Assembly (NCBI GenBank): GCA_040389165.1
Contig: JAZKAK010000032.1
Location: forward strand, 1-12,130
Direction: 5' to 3'
Origin: CAIOTO01 sp040389165
GTDB lineage: Bacteria; Pseudomonadota; Alphaproteobacteria; Paracaedibacterales; CAIOTO01
Length of the DNA stretch: 12,130 nucleotides
Within the stretch, counting starts at the first letter, position 1. Each line of letters starts with the position of its first letter. Position numbers and translations under genes: made by a program. Below are positions 7,171 to 12,130 of the stretch, in pieces. The notes beneath the pieces were generated by a model that had not been told where the DNA came from, made no database searches, and saw only the letters and a program-made list of their open reading frames with translations.

Positions 7171-7788
7171 CTTAGCGTGTTCCTGGTCAATCTTATGGAA
7201 CCAAAAAGCATTTACTTCATCTGGCAATAGATTTGCGTCGTCTCTTGCATATCTTAAATAATCTATTGACAGCGTTCTTTCTATTTCTTTTTTATGGTGA
7301 TTTGGCTCATTACAAAATGCCCAGTAATAGCATTGAGCCGTTGATACTAAAAAATTCATACGAATCTCTTTAACGTCTATATCAACTTCTTGTCTACTTA
7401 ACTCAAACGCTAATTTTGCATAAATACCACCAGCATTAAAAAAGGAAACTGATGAAAAACGATGCCTATCTTCTAAAATATCAGATTGCCTAAGATGCTG
7501 CCCCAATCGAATGTAACAACCAGCCATGTCAAGAGGATCTTGATCGTTGGTTACAAAACCTGAAGCTAAGATTAACTCACCAGGAACTACATCTCTTAGC
7601 GTTTGCGAAAGTTTAGGTCTAACCGCCTCAATATATTCATTTAAATAATCATGATTTGTAGATCTTACGATGTTATAACCAGTTCGTATGTGCTTTGGGA
7701 GATCTTCTCCAGGAATTCCAGCAGAAGAAAAAACCACCGAGCTTTGACTTAGTAATGAAATCATAAAAATAATTACAATATTATACAT
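7162..7788 (-). CDS. Putative exported protein of unknown function
   Basis: I do not recognise this 208-aa protein. Residues 1-20 form an uncharged hydrophobic segment (MYNIVIIFMISLLSQSSVVF) followed by SSAG, which suggests a signal peptide cleaved near 20-23, although a basic n-region is missing. The mature part appears mainly helical. Its spaced segments AGCYIRLGQ, GGIYAKLAFEL, AQCYYWAF and SIDYLRYA vaguely resemble the small/aromatic spacing of TPR-like helical hairpins, but this is too weak for a family call. Three Cys remain in the mature part. A TATAAT -10 (reverse complement of 7824-7829) lies 35 bp upstream of the start, and a perfect inverted repeat covers the -35 region. The last 9 bp overlap the end of clpB on the other strand. 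Confidence 0.7.
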   Translation of the reverse strand: MYNIVIIFMISLLSQSSVVFSSAGIPGEDLPKHIRTGYNIVRSTNHDYLNEYIEAVRPKLSQTLRDVVPGELILASGFVTNDQDPLDMAGCYIRLGQHLRQSDILEDRHRFSSVSFFNAGGIYAKLAFELSRQEVDIDVKEIRMNFLVSTAQCYYWAFCNEPNHHKKEIERTLSIDYLRYARDDANLLPDEVNAFWFHKIDQEHAKLF

Positions 7789-8082
7789 ACAAAGAACTCA
7801 CAAATAAAGCGATCCTATAAACAATTATATGCGCCTGGTATTAACAAATAGTTAATACCCTTAATAATTCATTAATAACGTTCAATTAAACATACATTCT
7901 TGAATTAAAATGTTACTAAATTACATTAAATAAAATTATACGAACATAATTATTCTCATACAAAAAAAACAGACACCTCTACTGCTCGTTTTCTCGTTGC
8001 CAACAACTCACGTGAGTGCTATACCCAAATTGTGTTCGTTACACAAAACTTTATACAACTCAGCAAAACAGAGGAAAAACGT
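7789..8082. other. Divergent intergenic region, very AT-rich
   Basis: This is the stretch between the exported-protein gene (minus) and the transporter gene (plus). It holds the minus-strand -10 TATAAT (reverse complement of 7824-7829) and the inverted repeat at 7837-7859. From 7860 to 7960 it is almost pure A/T with several TTAAT runs. I see no convincing -35/-10 pair for the transporter and no small gene. Confidence 0.5.
7837..7859. promoter_or_regulatory. Perfect 9-bp inverted repeat, putative operator
   Basis: GGTATTAAC (7837-7845), a 5-base centre AAATA, then GTTAATACC (7851-7859). It sits where the -35 of the minus-strand gene would lie (its -10 TATAAT is at 7824-7829 on the complement), a typical place for a repressor dimer. 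An RNA hairpin is possible but would be AT-rich and has no T-run. The role is inferred from position and symmetry only. Confidence 0.45.
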
Positions 8083-9444
8083 ATGAAAGCACTTAAATCG
8101 ACAACACAGCCATTCCTAAACGATAATCATGCAAATACCCGCACAAGCGCGCAAGCCACCTCTAAGCTTTCAAGCTCTTTTTTCATCAAACTTGGCATCA
8201 ATATCGGCGTTGCCCTTGAATATTACGATTTCATGATCTATGGATTATTGATGCCATTCATCATGCCGCTATTTTTTCAAAACAATGACCCACTTATCAG
8301 CACAGCCAAAGCTTTTTCAGTATTTGCGCTTGGCTATTTAGCGCGTCCACTTGGCGGAATTTTATTTGGACAACTCGCTGATAGAAAAGGTCGACGAAAT
8401 GCCTTTACAGGAGCGATGCTACTTATGGGTTTCTCAACGCTATTTATAGGGCTGCTTCCAACTCATCTGCTATTAAATACACCATACAGCGCTCTACCTG
8501 CTCTTTTGTTGATTGGATGTCGTTTAGCACAAGGATTGTCCTTTGGTGCAGAACTACCAGGTGCAATCACTATTACAAGCGAAAATAATGACGCACAAAA
8601 ACGTGGCCTAAGCTGTGGATTTGTCATTTCCAGCACATGTGTAGGTGCTACTTGTGCAACAGGGATCTTAGCACTACTCACATATACATTATCGACTGCG
8701 GATATCAGCAACTGGGGCTGGCGCATTCCATTTTTATTAGGTGGAACGCTTGCCTTTATTAGTTGGTATTTGCGTAAAAACATGAATGAAACTTTAGCGT
8801 TTTTTGAAATTCAATCAAACCCAGAAAAACGAAAGGCATGGACGCCTATCTATAAGCTTATCACGCACTATCCGCTCTCAATACTTTTGGGAATTGGATT
8901 GATGTTGTTTCCGGCAGCTATGGTTATGACGAATATCTATTTTGCATCGTATTTAATATCAGCCTATGGATTCGAGGCTACTTCAGTTTACAGCGGAATG
9001 ACCCTTGGGTTAATCGGCGCTGCTATTTTTGTTCCCTTATTCGGATGGATTTCCGACCACTTAGGCATTAAAACTATTTTTATTTGTACCTGCGCAGGCT
9101 TTAGCATTGCGTGTCAGCATATATTTAGCCTGCTAGACACACATACCCAATGGGGATTATTCAGCTTTCTTCTGCTTTGGCAAGTATTTTTATGTGCAAG
9201 CACTGCCTGTGTATTGCCATGGCTCACACAGCTTTTTCCAACAGAAGTTCGTTTTACAGGCACATCACTATGCTACAATATAGGGTATGTTATATGTGCT
9301 TTTTTACCAAATGTTTATACATTCTTAAATGTCATAAAATCAAATCCACGTATAATTTCCACTATTCTATGCGGCATTGCATTGCTCAGTTTAATTAGTG
9401 CTCTTATGTCAAAACATACAAATGAACACGCTATTAGCGCGTAG
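8083..9444 (+). CDS. MFS transporter, metabolite:H+ symporter (ProP-like) subfamily
   Basis: This is a 12-helix inner-membrane transporter of the major facilitator superfamily that probably uses the proton gradient to import a small solute. I start it at 8083 (453 aa) because GAGG (8071-8074) lies eight bases upstream; a GTG at 8032 would add 17 residues without a binding site. Subfamily signatures: LEYYDFMIYG in TM1 (45-54), ALGYLARPLGGILFGQLADRKGRR (82-105) including MFS motif A, RLAQGLSFGAELPGA (147-161), and WGWRIPFLLGG with the following LRKNMNET loop. These mark the MHS group that includes proline/betaine, shikimate, citrate and ketoglutarate carriers, so the substrate cannot be read from sequence. 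ProP-like copies are numerous in intracellular alphaproteobacteria. The gene appears to stand alone. Confidence 0.9.
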   Translation: MKALKSTTQPFLNDNHANTRTSAQATSKLSSSFFIKLGINIGVALEYYDFMIYGLLMPFIMPLFFQNNDPLISTAKAFSVFALGYLARPLGGILFGQLADRKGRRNAFTGAMLLMGFSTLFIGLLPTHLLLNTPYSALPALLLIGCRLAQGLSFGAELPGAITITSENNDAQKRGLSCGFVISSTCVGATCATGILALLTYTLSTADISNWGWRIPFLLGGTLAFISWYLRKNMNETLAFFEIQSNPEKRKAWTPIYKLITHYPLSILLGIGLMLFPAAMVMTNIYFASYLISAYGFEATSVYSGMTLGLIGAAIFVPLFGWISDHLGIKTIFICTCAGFSIACQHIFSLLDTHTQWGLFSFLLLWQVFLCASTACVLPWLTQLFPTEVRFTGTSLCYNIGYVICAFLPNVYTFLNVIKSNPRIISTILCGIALLSLISALMSKHTNEHAISA

Positions 9445-9477
9445 AAACGAAATATTATCACGCGTGTACATATATTA

Positions 9478-9498
9478 ATTCTGAATTCCATTCAGAAT
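9478..9498. repeat. 9-bp perfect hairpin downstream of the transporter gene
   Basis: ATTCTGAAT (9478-9486), loop TCC, ATTCAGAAT (9490-9498). It lies 34 bp after the transporter stop codon and could end or stabilise that transcript. The stem is only one-third G/C and no T-tract follows, so it is a weak terminator candidate. Confidence 0.4.
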
Positions 9499-9559
9499 CG
9501 ATTCTTGTCATAACCTGTAGTTCATGCTACCCATCACTTTTTGTCACTCCACCCTAAGC

Positions 9560-9580
9560 CGACCCCCTTTGTCTAGACCA
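9560..9580. repeat. IS3 element terminal inverted repeat (OrfB side)
   Basis: CGACCCCC at 9560-9567 and CTAGACCA at 9573-9580 match the other end. The OrfB stop codon (9581-9583) directly abuts the repeat. Confidence 0.75.
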
Positions 9581-10576
9581 CTAAGCAGCTAATTTTAAGG
9601 AGAGCTTCCTTTCATTTATAGAGTGTTTAAACTTCTTTTTTGTGGTGGTTGTGTTGATAAAACTGTGCGTAAACTCACTTGAGTTTTCCACATTTTTATT
9701 AACAGTTAAAAATGCTTCTTTTGATGCCATTTTTCTTCCTGTCATCACTTCATATGGTCGGTTCTTACCAAGAGAGCTATGACGGCGTTCATGGTTATAC
9801 CAATCAATATAAGTGTCCAGTGACTGCCTTGCTTCAGTAACTGAATCGTAGGTCTTTAAGTAAACCTCTTCATATTTTAATGTCCGCCAAAAACGTTCGA
9901 TCGGGATGTTATCTAAACAGCGGCCTTTCCCATCCATACTAATCTTTATGCCAAGCAGGCTAAGCGAATAGGTCCAATCATGACTCGTGAACTGACACCC
10001 TTGATCTGAGTTGATAATACGTGGAATGTAACCACTCTTCAAAGCCATCTCTAGCGCATTCAAGCAACTCTCCGTATCAAGGAAAGGGCTTAATGACCAA
10101 CCCATGACGCATCTCGAAACCGCATCAATGAGTGCTGTCAGATAGACAAAACCTTTCGATGTTTTTATGTATGTAATATCGACACACCAACAATCATGCG
10201 GCTTTATCGGTGGATATGACTTCAATAAGTAATGATACACAGCATCTTCTTGCCTTCTTTTGCTTAAATTCAGCTTTGGATAAACCGTTAAAAGACCCAT
10301 CTTACGTTTGAGTCGGTAAATCTTTTTGTGATTAATTGCGTAGCCCAAATCCTGCAGATCATCCGTTATGCGCTTGTATCCTTGAAAAGGTCGCTTCGAG
10401 TAGATATCCGAAATCTCATTCATCAACGTCACATTATCAGGCTCTGTTGGAACAGATGCATAATAAATGCTACTGCGATTAACGCCAAGAACTTCACACT
10501 TCCGGCGAAGGCTTAGCTGAGCTGTTTCGTGTTGAGCCCATCTCTGACGTTGGTTCATGGGCGCCTCCCGACACAA
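9581..10576 (-). CDS. IS3-family transposase OrfB (DDE integrase domain)
   Basis: This is the catalytic half of the transposase. It follows the familiar order: LSLRRKCEVLGVNRSSIYY helix-turn-helix-like segment (21-39), HTH_21-like region (50-100), then an rve integrase core with D133 (CVDITYI), D191 (INSDQG) and E227 (NIPIERFW), giving the D-D-35-E spacing, and the late NHERRHSSLG motif (261-270). All catalytic residues are present. The frame opens at a TTG (10576), 22 bp inside the end of OrfA and in the -1 frame relative to it. In vivo it is most likely made as an OrfAB fusion of about 421 aa by frameshifting at 10582-10588; Met7 at 10558 is an alternative start. About 50 residues after the core, rich in Thr, Lys and Asn, lack family motifs. 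Confidence 0.93.
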   Translation of the reverse strand: MCREAPMNQRQRWAQHETAQLSLRRKCEVLGVNRSSIYYASVPTEPDNVTLMNEISDIYSKRPFQGYKRITDDLQDLGYAINHKKIYRLKRKMGLLTVYPKLNLSKRRQEDAVYHYLLKSYPPIKPHDCWCVDITYIKTSKGFVYLTALIDAVSRCVMGWSLSPFLDTESCLNALEMALKSGYIPRIINSDQGCQFTSHDWTYSLSLLGIKISMDGKGRCLDNIPIERFWRTLKYEEVYLKTYDSVTEARQSLDTYIDWYNHERRHSSLGKNRPYEVMTGRKMASKEAFLTVNKNVENSSEFTHSFINTTTTKKKFKHSINERKLSLKLAA

Positions 10577-10845
10577 CGTTCTAAAAAATCATTTTCAACC
10601 TTTAATCGACCAATTGTTGAATGCAGTTTATCAATCATATCGTCACTTTCTGTGGAGGAGGATCCTGATTTAAAAATGTCAGCACCATGTTCAAGCAGAT
10701 CTTTTTTCCATTTGAAAATCTGACTATTAACAATACCATACTCACTACACAGCTCGGCTGTTGTTTTTGTGCCTCGGATTGCTTCCAGAGCAACCTTAAA
10801 TTTGAACTCAGCTGTGCGTGGTGTTTTCTTCATATTCTTTACCAT
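10555..10845 (-). CDS. IS3-family transposase OrfA (helix-turn-helix protein)
   Basis: This 96-aa DNA-binding subunit would recognise the terminal repeats. RTAEFKFKVALEAIRGTKTTAELCSEYGIVNSQIFKWKK (10-48) is the HTH_Tnp_1 fold, followed by a leucine-zipper-like stretch (about 70-90: IDKLHSTIGRLKVENDFLER) used for multimerisation. The ATG at 10845 follows AAGGA about ten bases upstream; Met5 is a possible alternative start. Upstream, TTGTCA (reverse complement of 10890-10895) with CATATA at a 17-bp spacer or TATAAA at 19 could be the transposase promoter. The zipper ends exactly over the slippery heptamer that links it to OrfB. Confidence 0.93.
   Translation of the reverse strand: MVKNMKKTPRTAEFKFKVALEAIRGTKTTAELCSEYGIVNSQIFKWKKDLLEHGADIFKSGSSSTESDDMIDKLHSTIGRLKVENDFLERCVGRRP
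10582..10588 (-). promoter_or_regulatory. Programmed -1 frameshift site T TTT TTA
   Basis: On the coding strand, codons 86-88 of OrfA are GAT TTT TTA, so T-TTT-TTA is in the X-XXY-YYZ phase required for tandem -1 slippage. After slipping, the reading continues as AGA ACG TTG TGT CGG with no stop, straight into OrfB. OrfAB frameshifting is normal in IS3 elements; use of this heptamer here is inferred from phase and position. Confidence 0.75.
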
Positions 10846-10896
10846 TCGTTTCGATTCCTTTTCCTTTATATGGGGTCGAAACTCTCCTTTGACAAC

Positions 10897-10917
10897 TGGT
10901 CTAGTTTATGGGGGTCA
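10897..10917. repeat. IS3 element terminal inverted repeat (OrfA side)
   Basis: On the complement it begins TGACCCCC and ends CTAGACCA, the partner of the repeat at 9560-9580. It is the canonical TG-starting tip and lies about 50 bp upstream of the OrfA -10 region. Confidence 0.78.
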
Positions 10918-11044
10918 TTATATTCTGGTATATTCTTTATCCAGAAGTCAGTTGCAACGTGGCAGATTTATTGAGGAGTCACTGCAATTGTCTTCTGAAA
11001 ATGACAATAAAAGCATGCTCTATAAACGTTCGTTTATGTGATGG
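10918..11044. other. Short spacer, possibly a remnant of a disrupted gene
   Basis: This segment separates the IS tip from the toxin-antitoxin promoter. One plus-strand frame stays open from the IS junction to a TGA at 11039-11041 and reads as ordinary-looking protein (RGRFIEESLQLSSEND then NKSMLYKRSFM). It could be the 3' end of a gene cut by the IS, but no matching 5' part is seen left of 9560. I do not call it as a gene. Confidence 0.25.
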
Positions 11045-11072
11045 TTGACATGTCTACAAAATCAGCTATAAT
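11045..11072 (+). promoter_or_regulatory. Consensus sigma-70 promoter of the toxin-antitoxin operon
   Basis: TTGACA (11045-11050) and TATAAT (11067-11072) are both perfect hexamers with a 16-bp spacer. It is by far the strongest promoter match in the window, as expected for an operon that is then tightly repressed by its own antitoxin. Confidence 0.8.
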
Positions 11073-11077
11073 GAATC

Positions 11078-11088
11078 TAGTCAGACTA
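11078..11088. promoter_or_regulatory. Palindrome TAGTCAGACTA, putative antitoxin operator
   Basis: This is an 11-bp perfect palindrome with one central base, placed at the expected transcription start between the -10 and the antitoxin start. Phd/YefM antitoxins usually bind such short palindromes to repress their own promoter. The assignment rests on position and symmetry. Confidence 0.5.
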
Positions 11089-11105
11089 ATCAGATGGTAA
11101 ATATA

Positions 11106-11354
11106 ATGCAATCATGGCAACTACAAGAAGCAAAAGCAAAATTTAGTGAGCTTGTTCGAAAGGCAACATTCGAAGGCCCTCAAGAAGTAACCGTTCGTGG
11201 TCACGAACAGGTAGTCGTTATTTCTAAAAAATATTACGAAGAACTTTTGCATCCAAAACTTCCTTTCTGGGAGTTTATGTCCAATTCCCCCCTTAAAGGA
11301 ATAGACCTTGATTTGGAACGAGATCAATCACTCCCTAGAGAAATTTCATTATGA
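11106..11354 (+). CDS. Type II antitoxin, Phd/YefM family
   Basis: This is the labile antitoxin of the pair. It should bind DNA through its N-terminal domain to repress the operon and wrap its C-terminal tail around the toxin to block the active site. MQSWQLQEAKAKFSELVRKA followed by GPQEVTVRGHEQVVVISKKYYEELL is the classic Phd/YefM fold; the acidic tail (IDLDLERDQ) is the likely toxin-binding part. I start at 11106 (82 aa) because relatives begin at this MxxWQLQEAK block; an ATG at 11094 would add four residues. Neither has a strong ribosome binding site. The stop overlaps the toxin start as ATGA, a translational-coupling arrangement that keeps antitoxin in excess. Confidence 0.93.
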   Translation: MQSWQLQEAKAKFSELVRKATFEGPQEVTVRGHEQVVVISKKYYEELLHPKLPFWEFMSNSPLKGIDLDLERDQSLPREISL

Positions 11355-11767
11355 AATATTTGCTTGATACAAACGTCATATCCGAAACAATTCGTAAAAC
11401 ACCTGATGAGCATGTCAAAGACTGGCTGCAAACAATTTCGTCTGACCAACTTTACGTGAGTGTTTTGAGCTTAGGGGAAATTCGCCGTGGTGTTGAAAAA
11501 CTTAAAGATCAGCCACGAAAGGATTTTATGACGGCTTGGCTTGAAAATGATTTGGCTTTTTGGTTCGGTGATCATGTTGTCCCTGTATCAACTGACGTTG
11601 CAGACAAATGGGGATACATTACGGCCAGTGGCACTTTTCCAGCGATTGATTCGCTCATCGCAGCCACTGCATTGACACACAACATGAAACTTGTAACGCG
11701 TAACGTAGTGGATTTTAAATCAATTGCTGGATTAGAAATAATTAATCCTTGGAATTTTTATAATTGA
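11351..11767 (+). CDS. vapC: PIN-domain toxin, VapC/FitB-like ribonuclease
   Basis: This is the predicted Mg2+-dependent endoribonuclease toxin of the pair; VapC-type toxins stop translation by cutting tRNA or rRNA. The 138-aa length is standard. The acidic PIN residues are present: D6 in MKYLLDTNVIS, E43 in LSLGEIRRG, D100 in FPAIDSLIAATA, and D121 in TRNVVDF, so it should be active. The LGEIRRGVEKL segment and final INPW are typical of the FitB-like VapC branch that pairs with Phd/YefM antitoxins. The target cannot be read from sequence. It begins inside the antitoxin stop codon and ends 2 bp before the ATG of a recombinase gene, so the three are probably one transcript. Confidence 0.93.
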   Translation: MKYLLDTNVISETIRKTPDEHVKDWLQTISSDQLYVSVLSLGEIRRGVEKLKDQPRKDFMTAWLENDLAFWFGDHVVPVSTDVADKWGYITASGTFPAIDSLIAATALTHNMKLVTRNVVDFKSIAGLEIINPWNFYN

Positions 11768-11769
11768 AT

Positions 11770-12039
11770 ATGCTTATTGGTTATATGCGCGTATCAAAAA
11801 TAGATGGCTCGCAATCTCTTGATTTGCAACGTGATGCACTTATTAAAGCAGGTGTTGATGTAGCTAATATATATGAAGATCTAGCCTCAGGTAAAAACGA
11901 CAATAGACCGGGCTTAATGGCGGCACTAAAAGCACTTCGATCTGGAGACACGCTTGTCGTTTGGAAAATAGATAGAATGGTGTCATTTTTCAAAGTGGAG
12001 TTCAATTACACACCAGATAAACTGCCACATTTAAAATGA
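11770..12039 (+). pseudogene. Serine recombinase (resolvase/invertase), truncated by an insertion
   Basis: The N-terminal catalytic domain of a resolvase/DNA-invertase is clear: MLIGYMRVSK with nucleophile S9 and R7, then SLDLQRDALIKAGV, IYEDLASGKNDNRPGL and GDTLVVWKIDRM (59-70). Relatives continue DR(L/M)GRSL, but here homology stops after codon 70 plus one G at 11980. The next bases, TGTCATTTTTC, begin what looks like a mobile-element end, and the frame runs on as VSFFKVEFN to a stop at 12037-12039. The rest of the catalytic domain and the DNA-binding domain are missing, so the product should be inactive unless the gene resumes beyond the insertion. The ATG at 11770 is preferred; a TTG at 11764 overlaps the toxin stop. 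Confidence 0.88.
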
Positions 12040-12063
12040 TTTTTTTCAAAGTGGAGTTCAATT
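11986..12063. repeat. 22-bp perfect direct repeat (two copies)
   Basis: Copies at 11986-12007 and 12042-12063 are identical; each starts TTTTTCAAAG and ends GAGTTCAATT. The start-to-start distance is 56 bp. They look like binding sites within a transposon end rather than a target duplication, because the first lies 5 bp inside the insertion point. Confidence 0.85.
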
Positions 12064-12100
12064 TTCTCCTGTTTTTCCAGCAATTCCCGCTAAGCCACAT

Positions 12101-12117
12101 AGGCCTTAATTTATAAG
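12101..12117. repeat. Short hairpin GCCTTA...TAAGGC
   Basis: GCCTTA, a 5-base loop, then TAAGGC, followed by TTTAT near the window edge. It could be a weak terminator or part of the mobile-element end; the window stops too soon to tell. Confidence 0.3.
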
Positions 12118-12130
12118 GCTTTATAGAATT

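Larger units (their letters stand above)
9560..10917 (-). mobile_element. IS3-family insertion sequence, apparently intact
   Basis: The element is about 1358 bp and is oriented on the minus strand, with OrfA near 10845 and OrfB ending at 9581. The terminal repeats are 21 bp: reading inward, the OrfA-side end is TGACCCCC, five variable bases, CTAGACCA (10917 to 10897), and the OrfB-side end is CGACCCCC, five variable bases, CTAGACCA (9560 to 9580), 16 of 21 identical. TG at the tip is the family rule; the OrfB-side tip has C in place of T. Both reading frames are open and the DDE triad is complete. I see no 3-4 bp target duplication: AAGC precedes 9560 and TTAT follows 10917. Confidence 0.88.
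11981..12130. mobile_element. End of a second mobile element, IS21-like (partial)
   Basis: The sequence changes abruptly at 11981, within a recombinase codon, to TGTCATTTTTCAAAGTGGAG. A 22-bp segment is repeated 56 bp later. A TG tip followed by multiple direct repeats as transposase-binding sites is typical of IS21-family ends. No transposase frame lies within the remaining 150 bp, so the family is inferred from end structure alone. Other elements with repeated end sites are possible. Confidence 0.5.

Noticed and set aside
9425..9443. CGCTATTAGCG palindrome at the transporter stop as a regulatory site
   Set aside because: It lies inside the last codons, has a 5-bp arm and no supporting context.
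10687..11041. Plus-strand open frames across the OrfA region
   Set aside because: They are antisense to a clear transposase gene; only the part beyond the IS tip (10918-11041) merits mention.
11986..12063. 22-bp direct repeat as a target-site duplication or CRISPR pair
   Set aside because: Two copies only, the first lies 5 bp inside the insertion junction, and 22 bp exceeds normal target duplications; end-binding sites fit better.

Overview
The window looks like chromosomal DNA from an AT-rich Gram-negative bacterium, most likely an alphaproteobacterium with a host-associated or intracellular lifestyle (Rickettsiales/Holosporales-like). I base this on four things: lipid A and LPS-transport genes; a small LptE-type lipoprotein with the alphaproteobacterial CGFEPVY-like mature N-terminus; a ProP/MHS-type transporter of the kind that is multiplied in intracellular alphaproteobacteria; and an RpoH-like promoter of the alphaproteobacterial CTTG-N17 type in front of clpB. 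The taxonomic placement is inference. No rRNA or tRNA gene is present to test it.

Layout. Positions 1-489 hold no supportable gene. At 490-1839 lies an extraordinary secreted protein: a signal peptide, a Thr/Ala/Pro linker, then about 300 residues of QQ[VIA][AST] four-residue repeats. Convergent to it is rph (RNase PH, minus strand, 2025-2744), and a perfect 12-bp GC-rich hairpin lies between the two. rph and lpxB are divergent, and their best -10 hexamers overlap in one symmetric element. lpxB (lipid A disaccharide synthase) overlaps an lptE-like lipoprotein gene by 14 bp, giving a two-gene outer-membrane biogenesis operon. clpB (disaggregase) follows with its own heat-shock-type promoter. 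It contains a run of 10 N that is probably 12 nt too short. Convergent to clpB, with a 9-bp overlap, is a gene for an exported 208-aa protein of unknown function. Then comes a proline/betaine-type MFS transporter.

From about 9,560 the window is accessory DNA. An apparently intact IS3-family element (9560-10917, reading on the minus strand) has OrfA, OrfB, imperfect 21-bp terminal repeats and a canonical T TTT TTA frameshift site. Next is a type II toxin-antitoxin operon (Phd/YefM-type antitoxin plus PIN-domain toxin) under a perfect-consensus sigma-70 promoter with a palindromic putative operator. Directly behind the toxin gene is a serine recombinase gene. It is cut after its first 70 codons by what looks like the end of a second mobile element, which starts TGTCA and carries a 22-bp direct repeat (IS21-like by inference); the window ends inside it.

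How the genes relate: rph, lpxB, lptE and clpB are housekeeping (RNA 3' processing, LPS synthesis and export, proteostasis). The transporter and the two exported proteins of unknown role point to interaction with the environment or a host. The right end is a patchwork of mobile elements around a toxin-antitoxin/recombinase cassette. The most unusual item is the Gln-rich repeat protein, which by my reading has no Lys or Arg between residues 5 and 397.
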